DNA of 45,488 bases from an uncultured Clostridia bacterium (GTDB lineage Bacteria; Bacillota; Clostridia; Oscillospirales; Ruminococcaceae), in the NCBI GenBank assembly GCA_944387915.1, contig CALXGT010000043.1, positions 1 through 45,488 on the forward strand, read 5' to 3'. A program made the position numbers and the translations under genes. Numbering within the stretch: position 1 is the first letter of the stretch; each line of letters opens with the position of its first letter. The notes beneath the pieces were generated by a model, which made no database searches, was not told where the DNA came from, and saw nothing but the letters and a program-made list of their open reading frames with translations. Positions 32,847-41,022 of the stretch are shown in pieces.

Positions 32847-33052
32847 TCGATTCCTCCTTTACATTATTTTTTATTCTTCGGCGCAAAAATGCGAAATTTG
32901 TTGAATGAGCGCAACATCCCTAAGGCCGGGGGATGACCACACTCCCGTAAAAGCAAAAGCCGCCTCTTCCGAAAACGGCGGTTTTTTGGGCGAAATCAAC
33001 TCCGCCGTATATCCTAAAAGCGCAAAGCCTGTGCTGATACGCTAACATTGCT
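32847..33052 (-). promoter_or_regulatory. rny 5' leader with candidate attenuator
   Basis: On the minus strand CCGCC (32981-32977) can pair with GGCGG (32964-32960), followed by CUUUUGCUUUU, a terminator-like hairpin. Upstream CGGCGG (33007-33002) can instead pair with CCGCCG (32981-32976), which would break the terminator. Two exclusive folds before the rny start suggest attenuation; the U-run is interrupted, so the case is moderate. Confidence 0.5.
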
Positions 33053-33081
33053 ATTTTATAACTTTTTGTGAACAATGTCAA
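33053..33081 (-). promoter_or_regulatory. sigma-A promoter of rny
   Basis: Minus strand TTGACA (33081-33076), 17-base spacer, TAAAAT (33058-33053). Confidence 0.87.
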
Positions 33082-33148
33082 GAAAATATTAACACCGTCT
33101 TTCAAGAAATCCCCCTTTTTTTCAGAAACACTGTATAAACATTCAAAA

Positions 33149-33173
33149 GAAAAAGAGCAGCCATAAGGCTACT
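33149..33173 (-). terminator. intrinsic terminator after rnmV
   Basis: On the minus strand AGTAGCC (33173-33167) pairs with GGCTGCT (33162-33156) over TTAT, followed by CTTTTTCTTTT. The stop codon of rnmV is inside the stem. Confidence 0.8.
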
Positions 33174-33768
33174 CCTCATCCTCCCCGTTTTCCATCTTTT
33201 CCGCCAAAGCAAAAAACGCATCCTTGGTATACAACAAATTCAAAACCGGCAAAAGGGCTTTGGTGGTCATCCGCTCGGGAAGAGACAGCCGCTTCAGTAA
33301 ATTTTTTCGGCGCTTTTCCGCCCCCGGCGCGCCGCTAAACCCAAGGGAAAACAAGTCGAACGAGGTAATCGGCTCCTTTTTTTCCCCTTGGGAGAGAAAA
33401 ATCCCCGCTTTCTCCAACGCCTGTATCAAAATATCGGCAGACATCCCCTCCACACCGATCTTTCCCTCTTTGCCGGGAAGGCGTTTCCGTTTCTCCTTTC
33501 CGTAAACATCGGGAATGTAGGCGTGGTAAAGGGCTCCGTCAAAAAGGGTGGAACGGAGGAAATTCCTTAGCTGGAAACCGGCGCTGTCGCTGTCCGTCAG
33601 GATAATCAGCCCCTTCTCCTTCGCGAGACGGCGCAAAAGGGAAAGCTTTTCCTTGTCTTTATAAATCCGAAAGCCGTCTAAGGGGATGATTGTGCCGTCA
33701 ATTTCCTCCTTTAACCGCATCACATCATACTTTCCCTCCACGGCGATGGGAATATCCAACCGCTTCAT
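33169..33768 (-). CDS. rnmV: ribonuclease M5-like Toprim protein (DUF4093 type)
   Basis: RNase M5 trims precursor 5S rRNA in Firmicutes. The 199-residue protein has the Toprim motifs PIAVEGKYDVMRL (catalytic Glu) and LIILTDSDSAGFQLRNFL (DxD), followed by KLPG-type IPDVYGKEKRKRLPGKEGKIGVEGM and a C-terminal domain typical of the clostridial form. The start is ATG 33768, 7 bases behind AAAGGA; the ATG two codons earlier is too close to it. It overlaps the end of holA by 44 bases and ends in a terminator. The usual partner ksgA is not in the window, so the exact role (5S maturation or another RNA) rests on the family. Confidence 0.8.
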   Translation of the reverse strand: MKRLDIPIAVEGKYDVMRLKEEIDGTIIPLDGFRIYKDKEKLSLLRRLAKEKGLIILTDSDSAGFQLRNFLRSTLFDGALYHAYIPDVYGKEKRKRLPGKEGKIGVEGMSADILIQALEKAGIFLSQGEKKEPITSFDLFSLGFSGAPGAEKRRKNLLKRLSLPERMTTKALLPVLNLLYTKDAFFALAEKMENGEDEE

Positions 33769-34810
33769 ATCCATATCCTTTCAGCCGCATTAAAATTTCC
33801 GCCAGCGCCTCTTCTAAAAACAACGCCCGATCCCCGGGGGCGCTTTTTAACTTTCTGTCGGTTTCCGCCAGCAGAAAAATAATTTCCCGGTAAATCGAAA
33901 GGGGCCTTTTTCCACAGTCCCGATAGGCGTTCCTCGCACGAAACTCTTTTCCCTTGTAAGGGAAAGAAGCGATAAGCTCCTCCACCGGGCGATTTTCCTT
34001 TTTGGCCGCCGCCGCCCGGTATAAATCAATAAACGCCATATTGAGCACTCCCAGTATGGCGATGGGCTCTTCTTTTAGCAACAGCAGATCCCGCAGCAGG
34101 GAAAAAGCCGCCGCTCCATTTTGCCGCAAAAGATGCCGAGACAAATCGAATACCTTCGCCTCGAGGCTTTTATGGGTTACAGTCTCCACATCCTCCCGGG
34201 TAATCTCCCGGCCGGCGCAAAAATCTACCAGTTTCTCCCCTTCCGAAAGGAGCGTCTTGATATCTTCTCCGCAGTATTCGATCAAAAAACGAACGGTAGC
34301 GTCGGAAATCTTTCCGCCGTTTTCCCGAATTTCCTTTGCCACTAACGCGATCAAATCCCTACCGGAACGGGGAAGGAATTCCACACTGACGCCGGTTTTC
34401 GCTCCCGCGTCCCGAAGCTTCCGCAGTTTCGCGGATTTTTTAGCGGAAATTTCCCCGGGAACAGTAATAATCAAAACAGTGGATGGATTGGGGTCCGCTA
34501 TCAGGGACAGGATACGTTCCGTTGTCTCTTTGGGCGCTTTGTCGGGAGAAAAGTTGGACAACAGCACGCATTTATGGTTCGCCATCAAAGGAAGCTCCTC
34601 CACCTCGGCGCAAAACTGATCCAAATCCACATTCGCGCCGTCGAAACGGCGAAAGAAGTAATCCCGAGAAGCGCCGTCTACCGCTCTTTGGGCCAAAAGC
34701 TCCACTGCTTTGTCCAAAAGGTAGCGTTCGCTCCCGTAAAAAACGGCTACCGGCGGCAAAAGGCCTTCCTTACATTCTTGAAAAAAACGGCTGTCGTTTA
34801 AAATGGGCAT
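33725..34810 (-). CDS. holA: DNA polymerase III delta subunit
   Basis: Clamp-loader subunit that opens the beta clamp. The 361-residue protein starts with MPILNDSRFFQECKEG, then the PVAVFYGSERYLLDKAVELL strand-helix that is typical of HolA, a degenerate AAA+ region without Walker residues (CVLLSNFSPDKA, STVLIITVPGEI), and the C-terminal collar domain (VFDLSRHLLRQNGAAAFSLLRDLLLLKEEPIAILGVL, FRARNAYRDCGKRPL). ATG 34810 has GAAGGAACGAT upstream; the frame is open for 14 more codons without a ribosome site. It follows comEC by 44 bases, the usual comEC-holA order, and overlaps rnmV. Confidence 0.93.
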   Translation of the reverse strand: MPILNDSRFFQECKEGLLPPVAVFYGSERYLLDKAVELLAQRAVDGASRDYFFRRFDGANVDLDQFCAEVEELPLMANHKCVLLSNFSPDKAPKETTERILSLIADPNPSTVLIITVPGEISAKKSAKLRKLRDAGAKTGVSVEFLPRSGRDLIALVAKEIRENGGKISDATVRFLIEYCGEDIKTLLSEGEKLVDFCAGREITREDVETVTHKSLEAKVFDLSRHLLRQNGAAAFSLLRDLLLLKEEPIAILGVLNMAFIDLYRAAAAKKENRPVEELIASFPYKGKEFRARNAYRDCGKRPLSIYREIIFLLAETDRKLKSAPGDRALFLEEALAEILMRLKGYGYEAVGYSHRRGGKV

Positions 34811-34854
34811 ATATCGTTCCTTCTTCAAAGCTTTTTTCTTATCATACCACATTT

Positions 34855-36759
34855 TTATGGATTGTAAAAGAGTGCGGTTCCCTGGGACAAGGGGAGGGGA
34901 TCGGAAACGTCCGTTACGATGTATCTTTCATTTTGAGTCATAATCTCTACCCGACCGCCTTCCTTTAAAGGATAAAGGGACAACGTTCCCCCGAAAAAGA
35001 GATATTCCCCTCGAAAAAAGGCGTCGGTTTCCTTTGCGTACAAAGACGCCGCGGCGGTGCTGTTTCCTTTTACAGCGATGAGCCGCTCCACCGGCATCCG
35101 GGACGCAAAAAGAGGAGCGTCGGCGCTCACATCTCTCCCTTCATCCGGCAAAATAAGCGCGTCCACCGTATCTATGCCATGGGAGCGAAGAAAGCGAACG
35201 GTTTCAACGCCGTTTCCCTTCGCCATCCCTACGATGATACATTCCCGTCCCCGGGAAAATATGAACGTGTTTCCGTATTCGCCCGAAATGGTGTAAGTAT
35301 ACATGGAATTTCCCGTGGAAAGCTCGCCCGCCAGCAATCCGAAGCAAAAGATAAACGCGCAAAGGCAACGTATCAGGCGCTTTCTCTTCCTTAGAAGGAA
35401 ACTGAATAAAAAGAGGGCGAACGCCGCCGCGGAAAAGCCAAGTACCAACCCTTTCCCCAAAGGAAGGAGAGGCGCCTTGCTTTCCTTTAACATTTCCGCT
35501 CCCCAGGTCAACACGCCGATCAACCCTTTTGCGACAAAAGCAAAGGGAATAGAAAGGCCGGTCCCGGAAAATAACGCGGCAAAGAAACCGGTTACCAGAA
35601 TAGGCGCGGTCAGAAAAACGGCGCCTATATTCACCACGGGAGACAAAAGGGGAAGGTAACCCATAGACAAAGCCAAAATAGGGAAGGTCATTACCGAAGC
35701 GGCGAGGGAAGAGCGAAAGGAGGAAGCGATTTTTCCTTGCGGAAGGGAAATCCGAGGTCCCAAAACGGCAATGCCAAAAACAGAAGCGACAGAAAGCAAA
35801 AATCCCACATTGTAACAAAGGGAAGGAGAAAAAAGCGTCATAATCAAAACCGCGCCGCCCAAAGAATTTTCCGCAACGGTATCGCTCCCCAAAATGCGCC
35901 CCACACCGGTGGACGCCGCCATAAAGAAAGCGCGAACGGCGCTCGGCGGAGATCCAATCAACAGCAAGTAGAAAAATAAGGTGGAAAGGCTAATAATTTC
36001 TAAAACGCGGGGATTGAAAATCCATTTTTTCAACACTTTCCGAAGTCCCTGCAAAATTAAAGAGAGATGCAAGCCGGATACACAGAGGATATGGCTAAAG
36101 CCGGCGAGGGAAAAGGCGTCGGAAACAATATCGTCGATCCGTTCCCGCTCTCCCAAAAGCATCGCCGACAAAATCGCCGCTTCCTCGTTTAGAAAGACGG
36201 TGTGGAGCGCCGCCGTCCAATGATAGCGCAGTTTAGAAAGAACCGTTTCCAGAAATGGGGGAGAGGCCGTCGCCTCAAAAGACAAAAGCCGTCCCGACAG
36301 GGAAACGCCCTGCCCGCGAAAATAAAGGTAGGGACTATCCTCATAAACCGAAACCACCCCGGCGCCCCGTTCCCCGCGCTGTAACATCCATTCGCTGCTT
36401 CCCGTTAAGGACAGAGAAAAGCCATCTTTGGTCTTTACGATGTAACGGCTTTCCTCGCTGTCGAAAGAAGCGTCGGTCACCGTAAAGAAAAACGTCTCCG
36501 TCTTACCGCCGTATTGGGATAAGAGGAGCGTATCCCGGTAGGAATAATATGGAGCGATTACCGCCGCAAGCATTCCCAACAGCATGATGGCGGCCGCCCG
36601 AGCCGAAAAAGGCTTTCGAAAAGCCAAACACAAAAGTCCTAAAAAGAACAGCAACAGCAAAACGCCCGCCACCCAGACGGAAAGTCCGGACAGCAAAAAG
36701 GAAAAGAGAAAAGTCGCTCCCATCAACAAAAGAGGACAGCGCAGCAAAATCCGGTTCAT
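34855..36759 (-). CDS. comEC: ComEC/Rec2-type DNA uptake channel protein with degenerate hydrolase domain
   Basis: Forms the membrane channel for single-stranded DNA in transformation. The 634 residues contain N-terminal helices, an OB-like region (about 75-170), the competence domain (ILSAMLLGERERIDDIVSDAFSLAGFSHILCVSGLHLSLI, then LIGSPPSAVRAFFMAA), many helices and a C-terminal segment of about 150 residues. That segment aligns in order with the metallo-beta-lactamase-like domain (FLRSHGIDTVDALILP), but the metal-binding HxHxDH is replaced by PDEGRDVSADAP, so it should have no nuclease activity. ATG 36759 follows GAGGG. It leads comEC-holA-rnmV. Total length is shorter than B. subtilis-type ComEC. 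Confidence 0.9.
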   Translation of the reverse strand: MNRILLRCPLLLMGATFLFSFLLSGLSVWVAGVLLLLFFLGLLCLAFRKPFSARAAAIMLLGMLAAVIAPYYSYRDTLLLSQYGGKTETFFFTVTDASFDSEESRYIVKTKDGFSLSLTGSSEWMLQRGERGAGVVSVYEDSPYLYFRGQGVSLSGRLLSFEATASPPFLETVLSKLRYHWTAALHTVFLNEEAAILSAMLLGERERIDDIVSDAFSLAGFSHILCVSGLHLSLILQGLRKVLKKWIFNPRVLEIISLSTLFFYLLLIGSPPSAVRAFFMAASTGVGRILGSDTVAENSLGGAVLIMTLFSPSLCYNVGFLLSVASVFGIAVLGPRISLPQGKIASSFRSSLAASVMTFPILALSMGYLPLLSPVVNIGAVFLTAPILVTGFFAALFSGTGLSIPFAFVAKGLIGVLTWGAEMLKESKAPLLPLGKGLVLGFSAAAFALFLFSFLLRKRKRLIRCLCAFIFCFGLLAGELSTGNSMYTYTISGEYGNTFIFSRGRECIIVGMAKGNGVETVRFLRSHGIDTVDALILPDEGRDVSADAPLFASRMPVERLIAVKGNSTAAASLYAKETDAFFRGEYLFFGGTLSLYPLKEGGRVEIMTQNERYIVTDVSDPLPLSQGTALFYNP

Positions 36760-36774
36760 AACACCCTCGCAAGT

Positions 36775-36801
36775 AAAAAGCCCTCCATTTTCGGAGGGCT
36801 T
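36775..36801 (-). terminator. intrinsic terminator after marR
   Basis: AAAGCCCTCC-GAAAAT-GGAGGGCTTTTT on the minus strand. Confidence 0.9.
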
Positions 36802-36804
36802 TCA

Positions 36805-37242
36805 TTACAATGTTTTTTTGGTCTCTTTCAAATTTGCGTTCATTCGCTCCATCATAGACAGGAAAGAAGAAATTTCCTCATCACTAAATCCTTTAAGCGT
36901 ACGCCGGGAAACCTCTTCTACCGCGGCTTCCGCCCGCTTCAAAACCTCTTTTCCTTCTTCCGTCACATACACCCGGTTGTATCGGGTATCTTTCCGATCC
37001 GTTTCCCGACGAACCAGTCCCGATTTCTCCATCCGCCGCAGCGAAACGCCGATCGACGCCCGGCTGACTTCCAAAAGCTCCGCCAAAAAGCATTGATTAC
37101 AACCGTCGTTCCCTTTCAATGCCAAGAGCACCGAAATCTGTCCGTAATGAATCTTTTCCTTCTTCAGACAACGAAACAGGCATAACCGGGTCAGCTTCCG
37201 TTGTTCTTCACAAAGGACGCTGAATAGAGTAAGCTTGTTCAT
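36805..37242 (-). CDS. MarR-family transcriptional regulator
   Basis: A 145-residue dimeric winged-helix repressor. Helix-turn-helix residues FLAELLEVSRASIGVSLRRMEKSGLVRRE and the wing DRKDTRYNRVYVTEEGKEVL are clear. ATG 37242 (MNKLTLFSVL) follows GGGAGGAATATA; the frame is open 27 codons further back through the promoter. Cysteines at 11, 21, 25, 48 and 51, with a GCNQC pair just before the recognition helices, could sense redox or metal. Its promoter is followed by GAGAATGATATT, half of a Fur-like box, and by ATATT-T-AATAT, a possible own operator. It is transcribed alone, so the targets are not evident. Confidence 0.9.
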   Translation of the reverse strand: MNKLTLFSVLCEEQRKLTRLCLFRCLKKEKIHYGQISVLLALKGNDGCNQCFLAELLEVSRASIGVSLRRMEKSGLVRRETDRKDTRYNRVYVTEEGKEVLKRAEAAVEEVSRRTLKGFSDEEISSFLSMMERMNANLKETKKTL

Positions 37243-37311
37243 TATATTCCTCCCATCTTCCTGATTCCGTTTCTTATTTATAGAAAAAAAACAATATTTA
37301 ATATCATTCTC

Positions 37312-37339
37312 ATTATACCCCAAAAAAACGGTTTGTCAA
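37312..37339 (-). promoter_or_regulatory. sigma-A promoter of marR with candidate operator
   Basis: Minus strand TTGACA (37339-37334), 16-base spacer, TATAAT (37317-37312). Immediately downstream lie GAGAATGATATT and the palindrome ATATTTAATAT, which a repressor could occupy. Confidence 0.75.
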
Positions 37340-37392
37340 CGAAAAAGCAAAGAAAAAAATGAAAATTTTCTATTGCCAAAAGGTTTCTTTTC

Positions 37393-38040
37393 TTATCTTC
37401 GCCTTCCAATGGAAATTTTTCGTTCGGTTTTTTGGATCAGCCGAACCAAATTCCCCCGATGCAAAAAAACGACAATCCCGCCTACAATAGCCGCTAAGAC
37501 GGTATCCCACCAAAGGGTTTCCCCGCTCCCTCGCAGCAATCCCAAAAGCAAAGTAGAAACGGGAAATCCCACGGCGGCGCAAATGGATCCCAGGCTGACG
37601 TAACGGGAAAAAAGGGTAACCACCAAAAAGATTCCCAAAATGGCCAACAGCACCTGCCAATCCATCACACAAATCATTCCGGCGCAGACCATGACCCCTT
37701 TTCCGCCGCGAAAGCCGTAGTAAACGGGGAAGCAATGTCCCAAAAGTCCGGGAATCAAAATCAAATAGTAGCCCCACACGGGAAAGGGATCGAAGGCCAG
37801 GTTTAGCAAATACACGCCCACCCATACCGAAATGGCGCCTTTAAAAAAATCGCCGATCGACGTCAATATGGCGGGAAGGCTTCCGTAGGTTCGTAAAACG
37901 TTGGTCATTCCCGCGTTACCGCTTCCATGATCCCGGATATCATCCTTCGCGAACCATCTTCCCATGAGGATCGCATAATTGACACTGCAAAAAAAATAAG
38001 AAAACAAAGCGGCGCCTATAGCCGCAACTACCTCCAACAT
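37393..38040 (-). CDS. plsY: acyl-phosphate:glycerol-3-phosphate acyltransferase PlsY
   Basis: Membrane enzyme that adds the first acyl chain to glycerol 3-phosphate from acyl-phosphate. The 215 residues have about five to six helices and the family motifs SGNAGMTNVLRTYG (glycerol phosphate site), FRGGKGVMVC (phosphate-binding loop), and a C-terminal basic tail (LVRLIQKTERKISIGRRR) longer than usual. ATG 38040 lies 7 bases after GAAGGAG; the GTG two codons upstream is too close. It is 21 bases downstream of der, last in the yceD-rpmF-DUF512-der-plsY row. The der-plsY pairing is common in Clostridia. Confidence 0.95.
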   Translation of the reverse strand: MLEVVAAIGAALFSYFFCSVNYAILMGRWFAKDDIRDHGSGNAGMTNVLRTYGSLPAILTSIGDFFKGAISVWVGVYLLNLAFDPFPVWGYYLILIPGLLGHCFPVYYGFRGGKGVMVCAGMICVMDWQVLLAILGIFLVVTLFSRYVSLGSICAAVGFPVSTLLLGLLRGSGETLWWDTVLAAIVGGIVVFLHRGNLVRLIQKTERKISIGRRR

Positions 38041-38061
38041 ACCCACAGCTCCTTCAGAAAA

Positions 38062-39393
38062 TTACGCGTCGTTCCGATCCCGTTCCCGCACCAGAAAGCG
38101 TATCGGCGTCCCGGTCAGGTCAAACGTATCCCGGATCTGGTTTTCCAAATACCGCTGGTAAGAAAAATGGAACAGCTCTTTTCGATTGACAAAAGCGACA
38201 AACGTGGGCGGCTTGGTAGAAGCCTGGGTCATATAGTAAATTTTAAGCCGTTTTCCTTTATCGGAGGGAGGCTGGACTCTGGCAGTTGCGTAGGCGAGAA
38301 GATCATTGAGCGCGCCGGTAGTTACCCGAAGGGCGTTTTTCTCCGCTACCGAGCAGATCATCTCGTAAAGTTTATGGACCCTTTGACCGGTGAGTGCGGA
38401 GATGAACAAAAAGGGAACGTAACTCATAAAGCTGAAATCCGTTTTCAGCTGATCGGTAAACTCCTTCATGGTCTTATCCGTCTTCTCTTCGATCGCGTCC
38501 CATTTATTGACCGCCACGATACAGCCTTTTCCCTGCTCGTGGGCATAGCCCGCCACCTTGCTGTCCTGTTCGGTAAAGCCTTCGGTGGCGTCGATCACGA
38601 TCACGCAGACGTCCGCCCGGTCCACCGCCATATAGGCGCGAAGGACGCTGTACCGCTCAATGTTCTCCAGCACCTTGGATTTTCTCCGAATGCCGGCGGT
38701 ATCAATAAAAACGAACTTTCCGTATTCATTTTCAATAGGGGTATCTACCGCGTCTCTCGTGGTTCCGGCAATATCCGAAACAATCACCCGCTCCTCCCCG
38801 GCTAACCGGTTGATGAGGGAGGATTTGCCCACATTGGGTTTTCCGATCACCGCTACCCGGATCACGTCCTCATCATAAGGGTCGGTATCCTCTTGGGGAA
38901 GAAGGGAGAAGACGGCGTCCAAAAGATCGCCGGTACCGTGGCCATGGACCGAGGAAACGGCAATAGGATCCCCTAATCCCAAATTGTAAAACTCGTAAAA
39001 TTCCGGAGGCACTTCGCCTACCGAGTCCACTTTATTGACGCAAAGCACCACCGGTTTCCCGCTTTTGAGCAGCATCTGGGAAACCTCTACGTCGTTGGCG
39101 GTAACGCCCGCTTTGAGGTCGGTAACCAGGATGATGACGCTGGCGGTCTGGATCGCCACTTCCGCCTGGCGGCGCATTTGCGATAAAATGACGTCGTCGG
39201 AATAAGGCTCGATGCCTCCCGTATCCACCAGCATCACGCTCCGATTTTGCCACTCACATTCGGCATAGATCCGGTCTCTGGTGACGCCGGGGGTGTCCTC
39301 GACGATGGAAAGACGCTTTCCCACCAGTTTATTAAACAGGGTAGACTTTCCCACATTGGGGCGTCCTACAATCGCAACCACAGGTTTCGCCAT
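38062..39393 (-). CDS. der: ribosome-biogenesis GTPase Der (EngA)
   Basis: Double GTPase needed for 50S subunit assembly. The 443 residues hold two G domains, with P-loops GRPNVGKST (10-18) and GKPNVGKSS (near 185), DTPGVTRDR and IAGTTRDAVDT switches, DTGG and DTAGI, NKVD and NKWD, and a C-terminal KH-like domain (RLKIYYMTQASTKPPTFVAFVN). ATG 39393 follows AAAGGAG and lies 4 bases beyond the end of the upstream DUF512 gene, so translation is coupled. Confidence 0.98.
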   Translation of the reverse strand: MAKPVVAIVGRPNVGKSTLFNKLVGKRLSIVEDTPGVTRDRIYAECEWQNRSVMLVDTGGIEPYSDDVILSQMRRQAEVAIQTASVIILVTDLKAGVTANDVEVSQMLLKSGKPVVLCVNKVDSVGEVPPEFYEFYNLGLGDPIAVSSVHGHGTGDLLDAVFSLLPQEDTDPYDEDVIRVAVIGKPNVGKSSLINRLAGEERVIVSDIAGTTRDAVDTPIENEYGKFVFIDTAGIRRKSKVLENIERYSVLRAYMAVDRADVCVIVIDATEGFTEQDSKVAGYAHEQGKGCIVAVNKWDAIEEKTDKTMKEFTDQLKTDFSFMSYVPFLFISALTGQRVHKLYEMICSVAEKNALRVTTGALNDLLAYATARVQPPSDKGKRLKIYYMTQASTKPPTFVAFVNRKELFHFSYQRYLENQIRDTFDLTGTPIRFLVRERDRNDA

Positions 39394-39397
39394 ATTG

Positions 39398-40711
39398 TCA
39401 CTCCTTTCTTTCCTCAAACAGCGCTTCCAAAAAAGCGGCGCCGTCGTTTTCTATCAGGTTCACCCGGACGTTGAGCGCTTCCTCCACCTGGGGGATGGAA
39501 ACGTCGTCCAAAAAGACATCGCTGTGAAATTTTATCATAGCGTCGGGAAACAGCAAGGTCTTCTCCAGCTGTTTTCCCGCAAGCCCCCGCATCAGATCTC
39601 CCCCGGTAATCAGCCCCGCCACGGTAATCAGCGGTCCGAAAAATTCGTTTTCAATGGGGTAGACGGTGGCGCGGATACCGGGAAAGGTTTCCCGGGCAAT
39701 ATGGATCAGCTCTTCCAAAAAGGGCGCCGCCAGCTTTCCGGTAGCGATAGTCACCGGTCTTGGGACATCCTTCCTATCAAAGAGAGGAAGCGCGCTCAAA
39801 AACTGATCCCGAAACAAAGCCATCATTCCTACGCCGTTTTCCAGCTGGGAAAACTCGCCGTAATATTCCGCTTCGGGGATGGGCCGCTTTGCCAAAAGGT
39901 AAAATTCGTCGCCGGCGTAGAAAACCCGTTCTCCCGTTTTTTGATAACAGCTTTCCGCCGCCTCTTCGATCAAATCCAATGTCTCCGCCGCGCCCTTTTG
40001 GTCATACGGGGCAAGCGGCTCCAGATTTTCCCGGTATTTGGTCAATCCCACAGGCACGCAGGAAACCGTTTGCAAAGAGGGGACATAGGCTTGAAGATCC
40101 CGTAGGCTTCTCTTTAGTTCCTCTCCGTCGTTGATGCCGGGACACAAAACCAGCTGGGCGTTCATTTTGATTTTGGCGTCGGCAAATTCCCGCAGCAAGG
40201 ATAAAACTTCTCCCGCCGCCGGATTTTTCATCATCCGCACCCGAAGCTGGGGGTTGGTGGTATGGACGGAAATGTTAATGGGGGAAATGTGCATCTCTTT
40301 AATCCGATCAATTTCCCGTCGGGAAAGATTGGTTAAAGTAATATAATTCCCATAAAGGAAACTCATCCGGGCGTCGTCGTCTTTAAAATAGAGAGTATCC
40401 CGCATCCCCGGCGGCATCTGGTCAATAAAGCAAAAGATGCAGTGATTTTTACAGTGCCGCTGCGCATCCATCAAATAGGAATCGAACAAAAGCCCGATAT
40501 CGGCGTACTGATCCTTGCGGATGCGAACCAAACGCGTTTCCCCGGACCGGGTCTTGACGGTGAGCAAAAGCTTTTCCTCCGCCAGATAAAACCGATAATC
40601 CAAAACGTCGCAAATTTCGTGCCCATTGATTGCCAAAAGAGTGTCTCCCGGTTTTATTTTTCCTTTTTGCGCGGGGCTTTTTTCCTCTACGCCGCTAATA
40701 ATAACACCCAT
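39398..40711 (-). CDS. DUF512 protein: PDZ plus radical-SAM-like domain
   Basis: A 437-residue protein of a family conserved in Clostridia and Cyanobacteria with no settled function. It begins with a PDZ-like fold (about 1-65, SPAQKGKIKPGDTLLAINGHEICD), followed by a radical SAM-type Cys87-x3-Cys91-x2-Cys94 (CKNHCIFCF), ISVHTTNPQLR, QLVLCPGINDGEEL and the C-terminal DUF512 domain (ERVFYAGDEFYLLAKRPIP). ATG 40711 follows AAAGGAGGG; upstream in-frame codons cross the terminator after rpmF. It lies 4 bases before der, which suggests a link to ribosome or envelope biogenesis, but this is inference from position only. Confidence 0.9.
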   Translation of the reverse strand: MGVIISGVEEKSPAQKGKIKPGDTLLAINGHEICDVLDYRFYLAEEKLLLTVKTRSGETRLVRIRKDQYADIGLLFDSYLMDAQRHCKNHCIFCFIDQMPPGMRDTLYFKDDDARMSFLYGNYITLTNLSRREIDRIKEMHISPINISVHTTNPQLRVRMMKNPAAGEVLSLLREFADAKIKMNAQLVLCPGINDGEELKRSLRDLQAYVPSLQTVSCVPVGLTKYRENLEPLAPYDQKGAAETLDLIEEAAESCYQKTGERVFYAGDEFYLLAKRPIPEAEYYGEFSQLENGVGMMALFRDQFLSALPLFDRKDVPRPVTIATGKLAAPFLEELIHIARETFPGIRATVYPIENEFFGPLITVAGLITGGDLMRGLAGKQLEKTLLFPDAMIKFHSDVFLDDVSIPQVEEALNVRVNLIENDGAAFLEALFEERKE

Positions 40712-40738
40712 GGTTCCCTCCTTTCCCGCCAGACAAGC

Positions 40739-40774
40739 AAAAACCCGATAAAGCCTAAGATGCTCTATCGGGTG
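40739..40774 (-). terminator. intrinsic terminator after rpmF
   Basis: On the minus strand ACCCGATAGAGC pairs with GCTTTATCGGGT over ATCTTAG, followed by TTTTTG. It partly separates yceD-rpmF from the downstream DUF512-der-plsY genes. Confidence 0.88.
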
Positions 40775-40809
40775 CAAGCTGTTCCTTTTGCGAAACCCAA
40801 AATCAATGA

Positions 40810-40992
40810 TCAGCCTTCCTTATGGATGACTTCTACGCCTTTGTAATAACCGCAGTTTCCGCAAACCTTATGGGGCGCTTTCAATTCGCCGCACTGGGTG
40901 CATTTCGAAAAAGCGGGAGCGGAAAGCTTCCATACATTGGAACGTCTCTTGTCTCTTCTCGCTTTGGATACTTTTCTCTTCGGTACTGCCAT
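40810..40992 (-). CDS. rpmF: 50S ribosomal protein L32 (zinc form)
   Basis: A 60-residue basic ribosomal protein. MAVPKRKVSKARRDKRRSN is the hallmark N-terminus; Cys31, Cys34, Cys44 and Cys47 form the zinc ribbon, so this is the zinc-requiring form. ATG 40992 follows AAGGAGGTG. It sits 30 bases after yceD, a pairing found across bacteria, and is followed by a terminator. Confidence 0.98.
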   Translation of the reverse strand: MAVPKRKVSKARRDKRRSNVWKLSAPAFSKCTQCGELKAPHKVCGNCGYYKGVEVIHKEG

Positions 40993-41022
40993 GACTGCAC
41001 CTCCTTAATCTAACCTTTCGGT

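Noticed and set aside
37927..38805. 292-codon plus-strand frame opposite plsY and der
   Set aside because: A shadow of two well-identified minus-strand genes, without a ribosome site or motifs.
39281..40105. 274-codon plus-strand frame opposite der and the DUF512 gene
   Set aside because: It crosses the der-DUF512 boundary on the opposite strand and has no motifs. The two minus-strand genes have firm family signatures.
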